From assembly GCA_019694455.1 (NCBI GenBank), contig JAIBBY010000035.1, forward strand, positions 1-52,117: a stretch of DNA of 52,117 nt, written 5' to 3'. This document shows positions 11,014 through 18,833 of this stretch, in pieces. Within the stretch, counting starts at the first letter, position 1. Every line of letters begins with the position of its first letter. The translations under genes and the position numbers were made by a program. Origin of the DNA: Pirellulales bacterium. GTDB taxonomy: Bacteria; Planctomycetota; Planctomycetia; Pirellulales; JAEUIK01. The notes below the pieces were generated by a model. That model had not been told where the DNA came from and ran no database searches. It worked only from the letters and a program-made list of their open reading frames with translations.

Positions 11014-12417
11014 ATGCAGTCCAACGACCTCACCCAGCCCGATCCCGCCAAGCAGCGCGAGTTCGCCACGCGCGTCGTCGAGCGTTTGCGCCAAGCCGGG
11101 CACATCGCCTATTGGGCCGGCGGTTGTGTGCGCGACCAGGTGTTGGGGCGCGTCCCCAAGGATTACGACGTCGCCACCAGCGCGCAGCCCGAGGCGGTGC
11201 GGCAACTCTTTGGGCCGCGCCGCACCTACGCCATCGGCGCCGCGTTCGGAGTGATTACCGTCGTCGGTTCCCCCGGCGCCGGGCAGGTCGAGGTCGCCAC
11301 CTTCCGCCGCGATGTGGAGTATCGCGATGGCCGTCGCCCCGAGGCGGTGGTCTTCTCCGAACCGCGCGAGGACGCGCTGCGCCGCGACTTCACCATCAAC
11401 GGCCTGTTCTACGACCCCGCGACCGGCGAGGTGATCGACTTTGTGGGCGGACAAGCCGACCTCGCGGCGCGCGTCGTGCGCGCCATTGGCGACCCGCGCG
11501 AGCGCTTTGCCGAGGACAAGCTGCGCATGCTGCGCGCCGTCCGTTTTGCCGCGACCTTCGATTTCGCCCTCGATCCCGCGGCGCTAACGGCCGTGCGCGA
11601 CATGGCCCGCCAGATCGAAGTGGTCAGCGCCGAGCGCGTGGCCCACGAGATGCGCCTGATGCTGATCTCGCCCGGTCGCGTTCGCGCTCTGGAGCTGCTG
11701 GCCGAGAGCGGCCTGCAGGAGATGGTGCTGCCCGAGGTGGCGGCGATGCGTGGTATTCCGCAGCACAAACCGCTCTATCCGCAGCACGATCTCTGGGATC
11801 ACACGCTCTTGGTGCTCGGCCTGCTCCGCGAGCCGACTTTCGAGCTGGCGCTGGCCGCGCTCTTGCACGACGCTGGCAAGCCGCGCGCCATGGCGAAATC
11901 TCGCGGCAAGCTCACGTTTTACGAACACGAAACCATCGGCGCGACGATCGCCGCCAGGCTTTGCCAGCGCTGGCGGCTTTCCACGCGCGAGCGGCAACAA
12001 GTCACTTGGCTGGTGCGCCATCACCAATATCTGAGCTGCGCCCGGCAGATGCGCTGGGCCAAGCTGCAGCGCACGCTCACCCACGCAGGCGCTTCCGAAC
12101 TGCTCGACCTGCACGAGGCCGACGCGCTCGCCTCGACGGGCGACATCGCAGACGTCGAGTATTGCCGGCACTTGCTCCAAATGCCGCTCGCAGATTTCAA
12201 CCCGCCGGCGCTCGTCACCGGGCACGATCTGATCCGACATGGGCTTTCGCCCGGCAAGCAGTTCCAGCGTCTGCTCGACCTGGTCCGCGACGCCCAGTTG
12301 GAAAAGCGGATTCGCAGCAAGCGCGACGCCTTGGCGCTGGTCGATGAGTTGCTGCGGGACGGTCTTCCGCCAACCGACGAAGCGCCCCCGGTGGACAAAC
12401 TGGACCATGGCGCCTAG
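11014..12417 (+). CDS. CCA-adding enzyme / poly(A) polymerase family nucleotidyltransferase
   Basis: Predicted 467 residues from the ATG at 11014; another in-frame ATG at 10975 has no better ribosome site. The class II nucleotidyltransferase head is clear: GGCVRD followed by KDYDVATSA (the metal-binding D-x-D), then RRDFTINGLFYD and the basic RNA-binding segment with RAVRFAATFDF. The second half has an HD-type domain: LLHDAGKPRA and WLVRHHQYL. The enzyme adds CCA to tRNA 3' ends or A-tails to RNA; which one cannot be settled by eye. The HD domain is typical of bacterial CCA enzymes with added phosphohydrolase activity. It lies 73 bases after addA and is followed by a membrane protein gene. 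Confidence 0.9.
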   Translation: MQSNDLTQPDPAKQREFATRVVERLRQAGHIAYWAGGCVRDQVLGRVPKDYDVATSAQPEAVRQLFGPRRTYAIGAAFGVITVVGSPGAGQVEVATFRRDVEYRDGRRPEAVVFSEPREDALRRDFTINGLFYDPATGEVIDFVGGQADLAARVVRAIGDPRERFAEDKLRMLRAVRFAATFDFALDPAALTAVRDMARQIEVVSAERVAHEMRLMLISPGRVRALELLAESGLQEMVLPEVAAMRGIPQHKPLYPQHDLWDHTLLVLGLLREPTFELALAALLHDAGKPRAMAKSRGKLTFYEHETIGATIAARLCQRWRLSTRERQQVTWLVRHHQYLSCARQMRWAKLQRTLTHAGASELLDLHEADALASTGDIADVEYCRHLLQMPLADFNPPALVTGHDLIRHGLSPGKQFQRLLDLVRDAQLEKRIRSKRDALALVDELLRDGLPPTDEAPPVDKLDHGA

Positions 12418-12467
12418 ATTCAACGCGCGGCGATTAGCGCTTTAGTCCATCATTCGAGGAGTCCATC

Positions 12468-12977
12468 GTGGAGTTGATTCTGCCGATCCTGTTTCGCTGG
12501 ATGCACATCCTGGCCGCGATCACCGCCGTGGGGGGCACGATCTTCATGCGCCGGGTGCTGCTCCCCACCGTGTCCGAGCTGCCGGCCGACACTCAACAAA
12601 AGGTGCACGACGGCGTCCGCGCTCACTGGGCGATTCCGGTGCACGCGTCGATTGGCTTTTTGCTACTCAGCGGATTGTTCAACTTTGTTGGCGCATTGCA
12701 GCATCATAAGGGCGACGGCGCCTATCACGGGTTTTTTGGCGTGAAGTTCTTGTTGGCGCTGGCCGTCTTTTTCATCGCCACCATGTTGGTGGGGCGCAGT
12801 CCGGCGGCCGAGCGCTTTCGTCAAAACCGCAAGTTCTGGCTCACGCTCAATATGTGGCTGGCCATCGCCGTGGTCTGCGTCTCGGGCGTGCTGCGTAACC
12901 TGCCAGAGAAAAACAAGCCCGCCGAAACCGCGCCCCCCGTTGTTGCGCCCCCTGCTGCCGAAGCGCCCGCCAGTTGA
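12468..12977 (+). CDS. Four-helix membrane protein, CopD/HemJ-like in pattern
   Basis: Predicted 169 residues. The start is a GTG at 12468 with GAGGAG 6 bases upstream. Four hydrophobic segments are visible (about residues 5-27, 50-72, 86-104 and 122-140). His13 in RWMHILAAI at the start of helix 1 and a Lys in FFGVKFLLAL at helix 3 recall the paired His and Lys of HemJ/CopD-type heme or copper proteins, but this is only a pattern match. The C-terminal tail after residue 145 is Pro/Ala-rich and probably disordered. It lies 50 bases after the CCA-family gene, so they may be cotranscribed. Function unknown. Confidence 0.8.
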   Translation: MELILPILFRWMHILAAITAVGGTIFMRRVLLPTVSELPADTQQKVHDGVRAHWAIPVHASIGFLLLSGLFNFVGALQHHKGDGAYHGFFGVKFLLALAVFFIATMLVGRSPAAERFRQNRKFWLTLNMWLAIAVVCVSGVLRNLPEKNKPAETAPPVVAPPAAEAPAS

Positions 12978-13035
12978 TTCGCTGGCCAATTGTTTGCCCC
13001 GATCGGCAACCCACCTTGCGACAGGATCTCGCCGG

Positions 13036-13209
13036 ATGGACAAGAAAGCGAAAAAACGCTGGGACGTGCTGACGCAAAAGCTTCAGAAGCTGCGTCAGCA
13101 GGTGGCCGGAGCGCGCAAGCAGAATGACGACCCGCAAGAACTGGCGCAGCTAGAGAAAGAAGTCGCCGCCACCGAAGCCGAGTTGGCCCGCATCAAGGCC
13201 GAGGGCTGA
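13036..13209 (+). CDS. Small coiled-coil protein of unknown function
   Basis: Predicted 57 residues from the ATG at 13036; the frame also runs upstream to 12940, which overlaps the previous gene. Almost the whole chain is a charged amphipathic helix with Leu/Val at heptad spacing (LTQKLQKLRQQVAGARKQ, then ELAQLEKEVAATEAELARI). It has no signal or membrane segment, so it is presumably cytoplasmic. It is the last gene of the plus-strand run and converges with the ftsQ-like gene. Small size leaves some doubt, but codon use matches the neighbours. Confidence 0.65.
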   Translation: MDKKAKKRWDVLTQKLQKLRQQVAGARKQNDDPQELAQLEKEVAATEAELARIKAEG

Positions 13210-13218
13210 CCAGCGACC

Positions 13219-14232
13219 TTACTTGGTCTTGGTCGCGGCGCTCTTCTTCGCCGTCCGCGGCGCCACGCTCACGCCCGTCTCGTAACGAATATCCAAATCG
13301 ATCGCGGGGCTGGGGTTCGCCGATTCGGTCCCCCCTTGCGACAAGTGTTTGTGCAGCCGGCTCACTTTTTCCGTCGCCGACACTTCGTCGCCAAACGTGC
13401 TGGATGGCCGCTGCCCCCACACAATGCGCGTGCCATCGCGCGCAATGATGTCGTAGCTGTAGTCGTCGCTGGAGCCCCCCGACTGCGGCTGCTCGGAGGG
13501 CGCGATGCGGTGCAGTTTCAGGCGTTCCCAGTCGTTGGCTAGCGCCGCGGCGATCTCGGCGCCTCCCGCCACCCGCGCGTCTCCCCAGGCCGTGCCGACC
13601 GGTCCCAGCGGCAGCGTATGAATGTCCGATAGCCGCGGATAGCGCCGCGCCTGCGCGCGAGAAAAGTCAGCCGTCGGCAGCAGCACGCTCCCCGCGTCGA
13701 CCGGATACAGCCCGCCGTGCCGCGCCGGACGCGCGTCGCCAGGAGCGAAGTTGGGGTCTTCCTCGTCGGGCAACTCATCCATCGCCAGCGGAACTTCCAC
13801 CATGCACACTGGGCGGCGATAAATCACTTCGGCCCGCACGCGCGCCGGAAATTGCTTCTCCACGCGCACGACCTTGGCGATCCAAGGATGCACCGCCAGC
13901 GCCTGATACACGCGCTCGGGCAATCCCTCGTCGAGCACCGACACCGGTCCCCCCGCCGTCAATTGCCGCAGCACCTCATCGGCGATGTTGGTATGAATCC
14001 AACTCGGCAGCGGCGTCAGCTCCAAAGCGTCGCTCGTCAATTGATATTCCGTCCGCGCGGCGACGCGCGGGCCAACCTGCCGCCACAGCAGCGCCGTACC
14101 GCCGACCATCGCCGCCAGGCAGAGCGCCGGCAACGTGACGTAACGCAGCGGCCGGCTAAACAGCGGGCGGATCAAGGATGACAACCCGCCGGTCGCCTTC
14201 GGCTTGGGGGGCGGTTGTTTCGGGGGCTTCAT
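13219..14232 (-). CDS. FtsQ/DivIB-like cell division protein
   Basis: Predicted 337 residues; ATG at 14232 preceded by AAGGAAGG. A Pro/Lys-rich cytoplasmic tail (1-32) leads to one transmembrane helix (about 33-50), then a POTRA-like domain: the segment from ELTPLPSWIHTNIADEVLRQ to VHPWIAKVVRVEKQFPARV and VIYRRPVCMVEV has the strand-helix pattern and the PWV-x-V-x-V-R-x-W/F-P element of FtsQ. The C-terminal third is longer and more divergent, with a Ser/Lys tail. Position supports the call: it follows murC-like and murB, the usual place of ftsQ in the dcw cluster. Planctomycetes are known to lack FtsZ, so its partners would be unusual. Confidence 0.7.
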   Translation of the reverse strand: MKPPKQPPPKPKATGGLSSLIRPLFSRPLRYVTLPALCLAAMVGGTALLWRQVGPRVAARTEYQLTSDALELTPLPSWIHTNIADEVLRQLTAGGPVSVLDEGLPERVYQALAVHPWIAKVVRVEKQFPARVRAEVIYRRPVCMVEVPLAMDELPDEEDPNFAPGDARPARHGGLYPVDAGSVLLPTADFSRAQARRYPRLSDIHTLPLGPVGTAWGDARVAGGAEIAAALANDWERLKLHRIAPSEQPQSGGSSDDYSYDIIARDGTRIVWGQRPSSTFGDEVSATEKVSRLHKHLSQGGTESANPSPAIDLDIRYETGVSVAPRTAKKSAATKTK

Positions 14233-14263
14233 GCGTTCAACCTTCCTTGGCTGAAATGCGTCG

Positions 14264-15142
14264 CTACCAGACTTCGATTTCCTGTTCGAGCTCCACGCCC
14301 AATCGCTCGGCGACCCGCGCGCGAATCAGGTCGATCAGCCGCAGCACGTCGTTGCTGCTGGCCCCTGGCTCGGCCACGATGAAGTTCGCGTGCCGGCCAC
14401 TCACCTCAGCGCCGCCGACTTTGGCGCCTTTAAGCCCCGCTTGCTCGATCAACTCCCCCGCGCTCATGCCACGCGGACTCTTGAAGATGCAGCCCGAGTT
14501 CTGATGCCCTAGCGGCTGCTGCGCCTTCTTCACGATCCATTGCCGCTGCATGCGCTTGGTCAACTCGGTGGGATCGTCTGGCTCCAGTTCAAATCGCGCC
14601 GAGACAATGGCCAGTTCGTCCAGGCTGCTCTGCCGATAGGCGAACACCATGTCTTCGCGCTCGCGGGTGATCAGTTCGCCGGTGCGGGTCATCACCACCG
14701 CCTGCGAAGCCCATTGACCGATATCGCCGCCGCGGCTGCCCGCATTTCCATGCAGCGCGCCGCCGACCGTGCCCGGAATGCCCACCAACGTCTCCATGCC
14801 CCCCAGTCCTTCGCGCACTGCGACCGATATCACATGCCCCAGCTTGGCGCCGCTGCCCGCGGTCACCTGCCGACCGCTGGCGTGGATCGCGCTAAAGTCC
14901 CCCGCCGAGAGTCGAATGACGACCCCCGCAACCCCTTCGCTGCGCACCAACACATTCGAGCCGCCGCCGAGCATTCGCAACGGCAGGTTTTCCTCGCTGC
15001 AATGGCGCGCCAGCGCCTGCAACTCGTCCAGGTTACGCGGCTCGGCAAAATACTCGGCCGCTCCCCCCAGGCCCAGCCAGGTGTGCGGCGCCAACGGTTC
15101 AGCCTGGCGCAAGATCTCTTCGAAGCCGCTTAGCAAGGGCAT
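14264..15142 (-). CDS. murB: UDP-N-acetylenolpyruvoylglucosamine reductase MurB
   Basis: Predicted 292 residues from the ATG at 15142; a TTG at 15148 is an alternative closer to AGGA. The FAD-binding fold is intact: PLRMLGGGSNVLV, then GIPGTVGGALHGNAG. SGCIFKSP carries a Cys at the position of the catalytic Ser/Cys, and the chain ends with LEQEIEVW, whose Glu matches the C-terminal catalytic Glu. It reduces UDP-GlcNAc-enolpyruvate to UDP-MurNAc with NADPH in the cytoplasm. The start lies 44 bases inside the end of the murC-like gene, implying translational coupling. The ftsQ-like gene follows after 31 bases. Confidence 0.95.
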   Translation of the reverse strand: MPLLSGFEEILRQAEPLAPHTWLGLGGAAEYFAEPRNLDELQALARHCSEENLPLRMLGGGSNVLVRSEGVAGVVIRLSAGDFSAIHASGRQVTAGSGAKLGHVISVAVREGLGGMETLVGIPGTVGGALHGNAGSRGGDIGQWASQAVVMTRTGELITREREDMVFAYRQSSLDELAIVSARFELEPDDPTELTKRMQRQWIVKKAQQPLGHQNSGCIFKSPRGMSAGELIEQAGLKGAKVGGAEVSGRHANFIVAEPGASSNDVLRLIDLIRARVAERLGVELEQEIEVW

Positions 15143-16559
15143 GAGCAATGTTTCCTATGTCTCCCGCGCCGATCAGCGCCACCACGTCGCCCCCCACCGC
15201 TTCGCGCGCCAGCCGATCCACCAGTCCCAGCGGGCAAGGCTCGGCCACGGCGGCCGCATATGTGGGCAATCGCCGTACCAAGGCGTCGGTCGCCGCCAGG
15301 CGCTCGTCCGCGTCGCCACCGCCTGTGGCATCGGTCACCAGCACTCTGTCGGCATTGTGCAGGCTTGCGGCAAAGGCGTCCAGTCGGCTCATCATCGCCG
15401 CGGCGGAATCTGGCTCGAACACGCACCACAGCCGACGCCCCGGCAGCATTTCTCGAATCGTCGCCAGCGCCGCAGCGATCGACGCCGGATCTTGGGCATC
15501 GTCGCGCACCATGGCCACACCGCCAGACTCCGCGACAAGGTGCGCTCGATTCCGCAATCCCGCGTGCCGACTGGCGGCGGCCAGCATCGTTGCCGGTTCG
15601 ATCTTGAGTTCGCCCGCCACGGCCAAGGCGGCTAGCGCGGCTTGCGCTTGATGCCGGCCAGCAACTCGCAATCGGCACTCTCCCAGCGGCTGATCGTGTC
15701 CCACGAGCGTAAACGAATAGCAGCCGCGCTCCCCGCGCAAGTTTTCCGCTCGCCACTGGCCACCAGCGCCAAACGTCGTCGTGCGGCATTGCGCCGCCTC
15801 CGCCGCCTGCAGCGCGGCCGGGCATTCGGCGTTGACCGCCAGCAGTCCCTCCGGCGCCACGCTGCGCGCTAGTCGCAGCGCGCCCGCGTAATCGTCGGCG
15901 TCCAACAGCGCCGCGGCCTGGGGTCTGGCCGTGCAGGTCTGCGCCAGTGGCGCCTCGACCACCAGCAAGGGCCCCGCGCCGTAGCGACCGCCGCTTTGCC
16001 AATCGAGCGGCGTGGCGCGCAGCAGCACGCAAGGATCGCGCTCGGCCTCGACCAAGATGTTTGCCAATATCGCCGCCGCTGCGCTCGCCGGGCGGCCGCT
16101 GGCGACGACGATCCCCGCGCGATCGTGCAGCAGTTGACTCACAAACTGCGAGTGGCTCAGCGTGGGCGCTCCGCGCTGCGCGGCGGCGCGCCGCATGCCA
16201 TTGTCCCGCGATACGTCGTCGGCGTAGATCACACAATCGGCGCTGTGCGGCAAATGACGCGCCGAGTGACCGGCCACGATCCGCAGCCGCGCGCTGCGCA
16301 AATACTGCGCTCGATACAGGCTGGCGTCGGAGCCCGTCAAGCGCCAACCAAGTCCCGCAAGCACCACCGCCAGCGACTGCATCTCGGGCCGGCACGCCCC
16401 AATCAGATGTGCCTGCCCAATGTCGCCAAGCGGCAAGCGCTTGGGCGCTGCCCGTTGGTGTGGTCCGGCTAGGCGCACGTGCGCGCCGTCGATTCGTCGC
16501 AGGGTGCTCGTCGCGGGTGTCACTGTCTTGCCCTTTGCTGATTGGCCGCTGTGCTGCAC
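15099..16559 (-). CDS. Degenerate MurC-like Mur ligase (probable pseudoenzyme)
   Basis: Predicted 486 residues, GTG start at 16559, a normal MurC length. The Mur-ligase scaffold is recognisable: LAGLGWRLTGSDAS after the first strand, GRHQAQAALAALAVA (301-315), PGRRLWCVFEP (374-382), and GAGDIGNIAHALA (464-476). The catalytic residues are gone. The P-loop GTHGK(S/T)TTT is replaced by SGRPASAAA (154-162); the N-terminal G-x-GG-x-GM by GACRPEM (54-60); the EADES-type loop by EAPLAQT; the DHxD loop by LDADDYAG; and DDYxHHPTE by RDDAQDPAS (352-360). The frame is intact and codon use is ordinary, so it is not a broken gene. It precedes and overlaps murB. It is expected to be unable to bind ATP in the standard way; its role is unknown. 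Confidence 0.85.
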   Translation of the reverse strand: MQHSGQSAKGKTVTPATSTLRRIDGAHVRLAGPHQRAAPKRLPLGDIGQAHLIGACRPEMQSLAVVLAGLGWRLTGSDASLYRAQYLRSARLRIVAGHSARHLPHSADCVIYADDVSRDNGMRRAAAQRGAPTLSHSQFVSQLLHDRAGIVVASGRPASAAAAILANILVEAERDPCVLLRATPLDWQSGGRYGAGPLLVVEAPLAQTCTARPQAAALLDADDYAGALRLARSVAPEGLLAVNAECPAALQAAEAAQCRTTTFGAGGQWRAENLRGERGCYSFTLVGHDQPLGECRLRVAGRHQAQAALAALAVAGELKIEPATMLAAASRHAGLRNRAHLVAESGGVAMVRDDAQDPASIAAALATIREMLPGRRLWCVFEPDSAAAMMSRLDAFAASLHNADRVLVTDATGGGDADERLAATDALVRRLPTYAAAVAEPCPLGLVDRLAREAVGGDVVALIGAGDIGNIAHALAKRLRRDLAPG

Positions 16560-16592
16560 TAGCCCGCCGTTCTCAGGCAGCTAGGGCTGGGG

Positions 16593-16622
16593 AGCATAGG
16601 CCAGCAAGGCAAAAAACGTCAA
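16593..16622 (-). promoter_or_regulatory. Promoter for the murC-like/murB/ftsQ-like operon
   Basis: On the minus strand TTGACG (16622-16617, five of six consensus bases) is followed after 18 bp by TATGCT (16598-16593, four of six). It sits in the 110-bp gap upstream of the GTG at 16559, giving a leader of roughly 30 nt. Confidence 0.5.
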
Positions 16623-16669
16623 TCGACGCTGGGCGGTTTGGGTGGTCTGCGAAAAGATGCGGCTTGCGC

Positions 16670-17587
16670 CTACCCGCGCGTGCGCTCCAGAAACGCCAGA
16701 ATTTGCTCGGCGATTTCCTCCCCCTTGTCCTCTTGGAGGAAGTGACTGCCGCCGGCGATCTCGATCTCTGGTTGTTCCACTGCCGACGGGATCAACTTGC
16801 GGAAAAAGCGATCCCCCCCGCGCGTGATTGGGTCGCCATCGGAGAACATCACCAAGGCGGGCTTTCGCCACTCGGCCAGTCGCCGCCGCGCCGCGCGCAT
16901 CGACTCCGATGCCGGGTCGTCGGGCGTCACGGGCACCAGCAACGGAAATTGCGCCGCCCCCGCCTTGTAGCTTGCGTCCGGAAACGGCGCCTCGTAAGCG
17001 GCGATAATGCGCGGGTCGAGCGCGTCCCCGCCCACCAAGGTCCGCAGCATGATGAAGCCAACTGGCAAGTCGTCGATGCTGGCGGCAAAGTCGCGCCAAC
17101 GTTTGAAGCCCTCGCTCATCGGCTCGTCGCCCGTTGGCAAGCCGGTGTTCATGATGACCAGTCGGGCAAATCGCTCGTCCATCTCGGCCGCCAGCCGCAG
17201 ACCGATCAATCCCCCCCAATCCTGGCAGACCAGCGTGATGTCGCGCAGATCGAGCGCCTCGACAAAGCCCGCCATCAGGTCGCGGTGCATTTGAAACGTG
17301 TACGCCGCGCGCTCGGCCGGCTTGTCGGAACGGCCAAAGCCAATCATATCGGGCGCCACCACGCGATGCCGGCGCGACAGCGCGGGGATCATCTTGCGAT
17401 ACAAAAACGACCAGGTTGGCTCGCCATGCAGGCAAAGAATCGTTGCGGCTGAGCCAGCGGCGCCCTCGTCCGCCGGCCCTTCGTCGACATAGTGCATCCG
17501 CAGGCCGCGCACCTCGACGTAACGCGGCGCGTATGGAAAATCGGGCAGGTCGGCAAACCGCTCGTCCGGCGTGCGCAGTACCGTCAT
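16670..17587 (-). CDS. dhmA: Haloalkane dehalogenase (subfamily I type)
   Basis: Predicted 305 residues, ATG at 17587. An alpha/beta hydrolase with the haloalkane dehalogenase signature: HGEPTW (54-59, oxyanion hole), CQDWGG (nucleophile Asp123 followed by halide-binding Trp124), FSDGDP (second Asp) and GGSHFLQED (catalytic His). This matches the DhlA/DhmA subfamily, which hydrolyses carbon-halogen bonds of haloalkanes to alcohol and halide. It has no signal peptide, so it is cytoplasmic. It lies only 15 bases after the DUF362 gene and is probably the last gene of that operon. The natural substrate in planctomycetes is not known. Confidence 0.88.
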   Translation of the reverse strand: MTVLRTPDERFADLPDFPYAPRYVEVRGLRMHYVDEGPADEGAAGSAATILCLHGEPTWSFLYRKMIPALSRRHRVVAPDMIGFGRSDKPAERAAYTFQMHRDLMAGFVEALDLRDITLVCQDWGGLIGLRLAAEMDERFARLVIMNTGLPTGDEPMSEGFKRWRDFAASIDDLPVGFIMLRTLVGGDALDPRIIAAYEAPFPDASYKAGAAQFPLLVPVTPDDPASESMRAARRRLAEWRKPALVMFSDGDPITRGGDRFFRKLIPSAVEQPEIEIAGGSHFLQEDKGEEIAEQILAFLERTRG

Positions 17588-17602
17588 CGCGCGGCGCCTT
17601 GC

Positions 17603-18769
17603 TTAGATAAGCATCTCGCGGATGCTGGCGATATCGTCGTCCAGGCCGTGATGCTTGAGGTTCAACTTGTCCAATCCATCGATCCCCAGGCCAATGGCGA
17701 TCGCGTGCTGGATGAACGGCGCCTCCCACACGCTATGGCGCTGCAGGCGATACTCGGTGCCGTAATGTTTGAGCACCGCCACGCCGGTGGCGTCCGCGGC
17801 GATACGGTCGCGACTGGCAACGATCAACTTGGGGTCGACCGTGTCGCCGCTCGACGGACCGCCAAACACAAAGCTGCGCGTGCCGTCCAAGATGTTCATC
17901 GCAGGCGTGATGCCCAGGTTCAACTCCGCGACCCGATTCACCAGCGGCTTCACCTCCTCCACGTCCTTGCGTCGTCCTTCGGGGCCGCGCCGCCGCCGGC
18001 TGCCCGAGCGCTTCTGATCCATCAAGTCGTTGCCGCCGGCAAACGAATTGTGAAACTCGCGCCGCGCGCGGTGATGGCTCATGCCGACAAACGCCTTCAT
18101 CGACATGGTGAACCACGCCTGAAAGTGCGTCTTGATCACCGGCACGTTGATCACGTGATCCACCGCGAACAACAACTCCGCCAGCTCAAACCCATCCGGC
18201 CAGTGCGTGGCCTTTTCGGGCTTGATGCGGCGCCAGTGCTGTGTGTCGCGCGGCAACCCCAATAGTTCAAACTCCGCCGCGCAGTCTTCCAAACCCACCG
18301 CCACCACCGGCGCCTTCACATCCGAAATCGCCTGGTTCACCGCGTCCACATGTCCCACGCGCTTCATCACGTCGATGGTCTTGGGCGTGCTGGTGTCGAA
18401 GATCGGAGAAAAGCTGCGGTCGGCCACAATGATCCGCTTGGGCCCCTTTTCGGCCACCAGCTTGATCACCGCGTAGAGCGTCTCCGGATTGGTTGTGGTG
18501 GGGTTCGGCGCGGCGCCGGTCACATTCGGCTTGATGAGGATCGTCTGATCCGGCTTGATGAAGTCCATGCCGCCCGCCAGTTCCACCGCTTTGCGAGTGG
18601 CGTCTTCCATGCTCGACGCGCGCGCGATGCCGACATCGGCCTTGCCCGATCCAGTCGCCGCCTCGCCGGCGTACAAGGTTGGCAGGGCGATGCGGTTCGA
18701 CAGTCCCGCGGCGAACCCGGCGGCGCCCGCCTGGCGCAAGAATCGGCGTCGATTGCAAGGGTGGATCAT
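17603..18769 (-). CDS. DUF362-domain protein with Tat signal
   Basis: Predicted 388 residues. The ATG at 18769 has AGGAGG 6 bases upstream; the frame continues 21 codons further without such a site. The N-terminus is a classic twin-arginine signal (NRRRFLRQAGAAGFAAGL). The body has the DUF362 features: KPDQTILIKPNVTG, IIVADRSF, VINVPVIKTH and MSMKAFVGM. There is no ferredoxin-type cysteine cluster, which some DUF362 proteins carry. A basic insert (KRSGSRRRRGPEGRRK, about residues 250-265) stands out. It lies 64 bases after the cytochrome gene and 15 before the dehalogenase. Function of the domain is unknown; the Tat signal implies folding, perhaps with a cofactor, before export. Confidence 0.88.
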   Translation of the reverse strand: MIHPCNRRRFLRQAGAAGFAAGLSNRIALPTLYAGEAATGSGKADVGIARASSMEDATRKAVELAGGMDFIKPDQTILIKPNVTGAAPNPTTTNPETLYAVIKLVAEKGPKRIIVADRSFSPIFDTSTPKTIDVMKRVGHVDAVNQAISDVKAPVVAVGLEDCAAEFELLGLPRDTQHWRRIKPEKATHWPDGFELAELLFAVDHVINVPVIKTHFQAWFTMSMKAFVGMSHHRARREFHNSFAGGNDLMDQKRSGSRRRRGPEGRRKDVEEVKPLVNRVAELNLGITPAMNILDGTRSFVFGGPSSGDTVDPKLIVASRDRIAADATGVAVLKHYGTEYRLQRHSVWEAPFIQHAIAIGLGIDGLDKLNLKHHGLDDDIASIREMLI

Positions 18770-18833
18770 GACTTCCTCCTGAGATGCGACGGTCGCAGCC
18801 GCCGAAACCTGGTGCGCGGAGATGTTATTCAAT

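Noticed and set aside
15099..16559. MurC-like gene as a frameshifted or decaying pseudogene
   Set aside because: The frame is intact over the full family length with normal codon use; the losses are substitutions at motif positions, not stops or indels.
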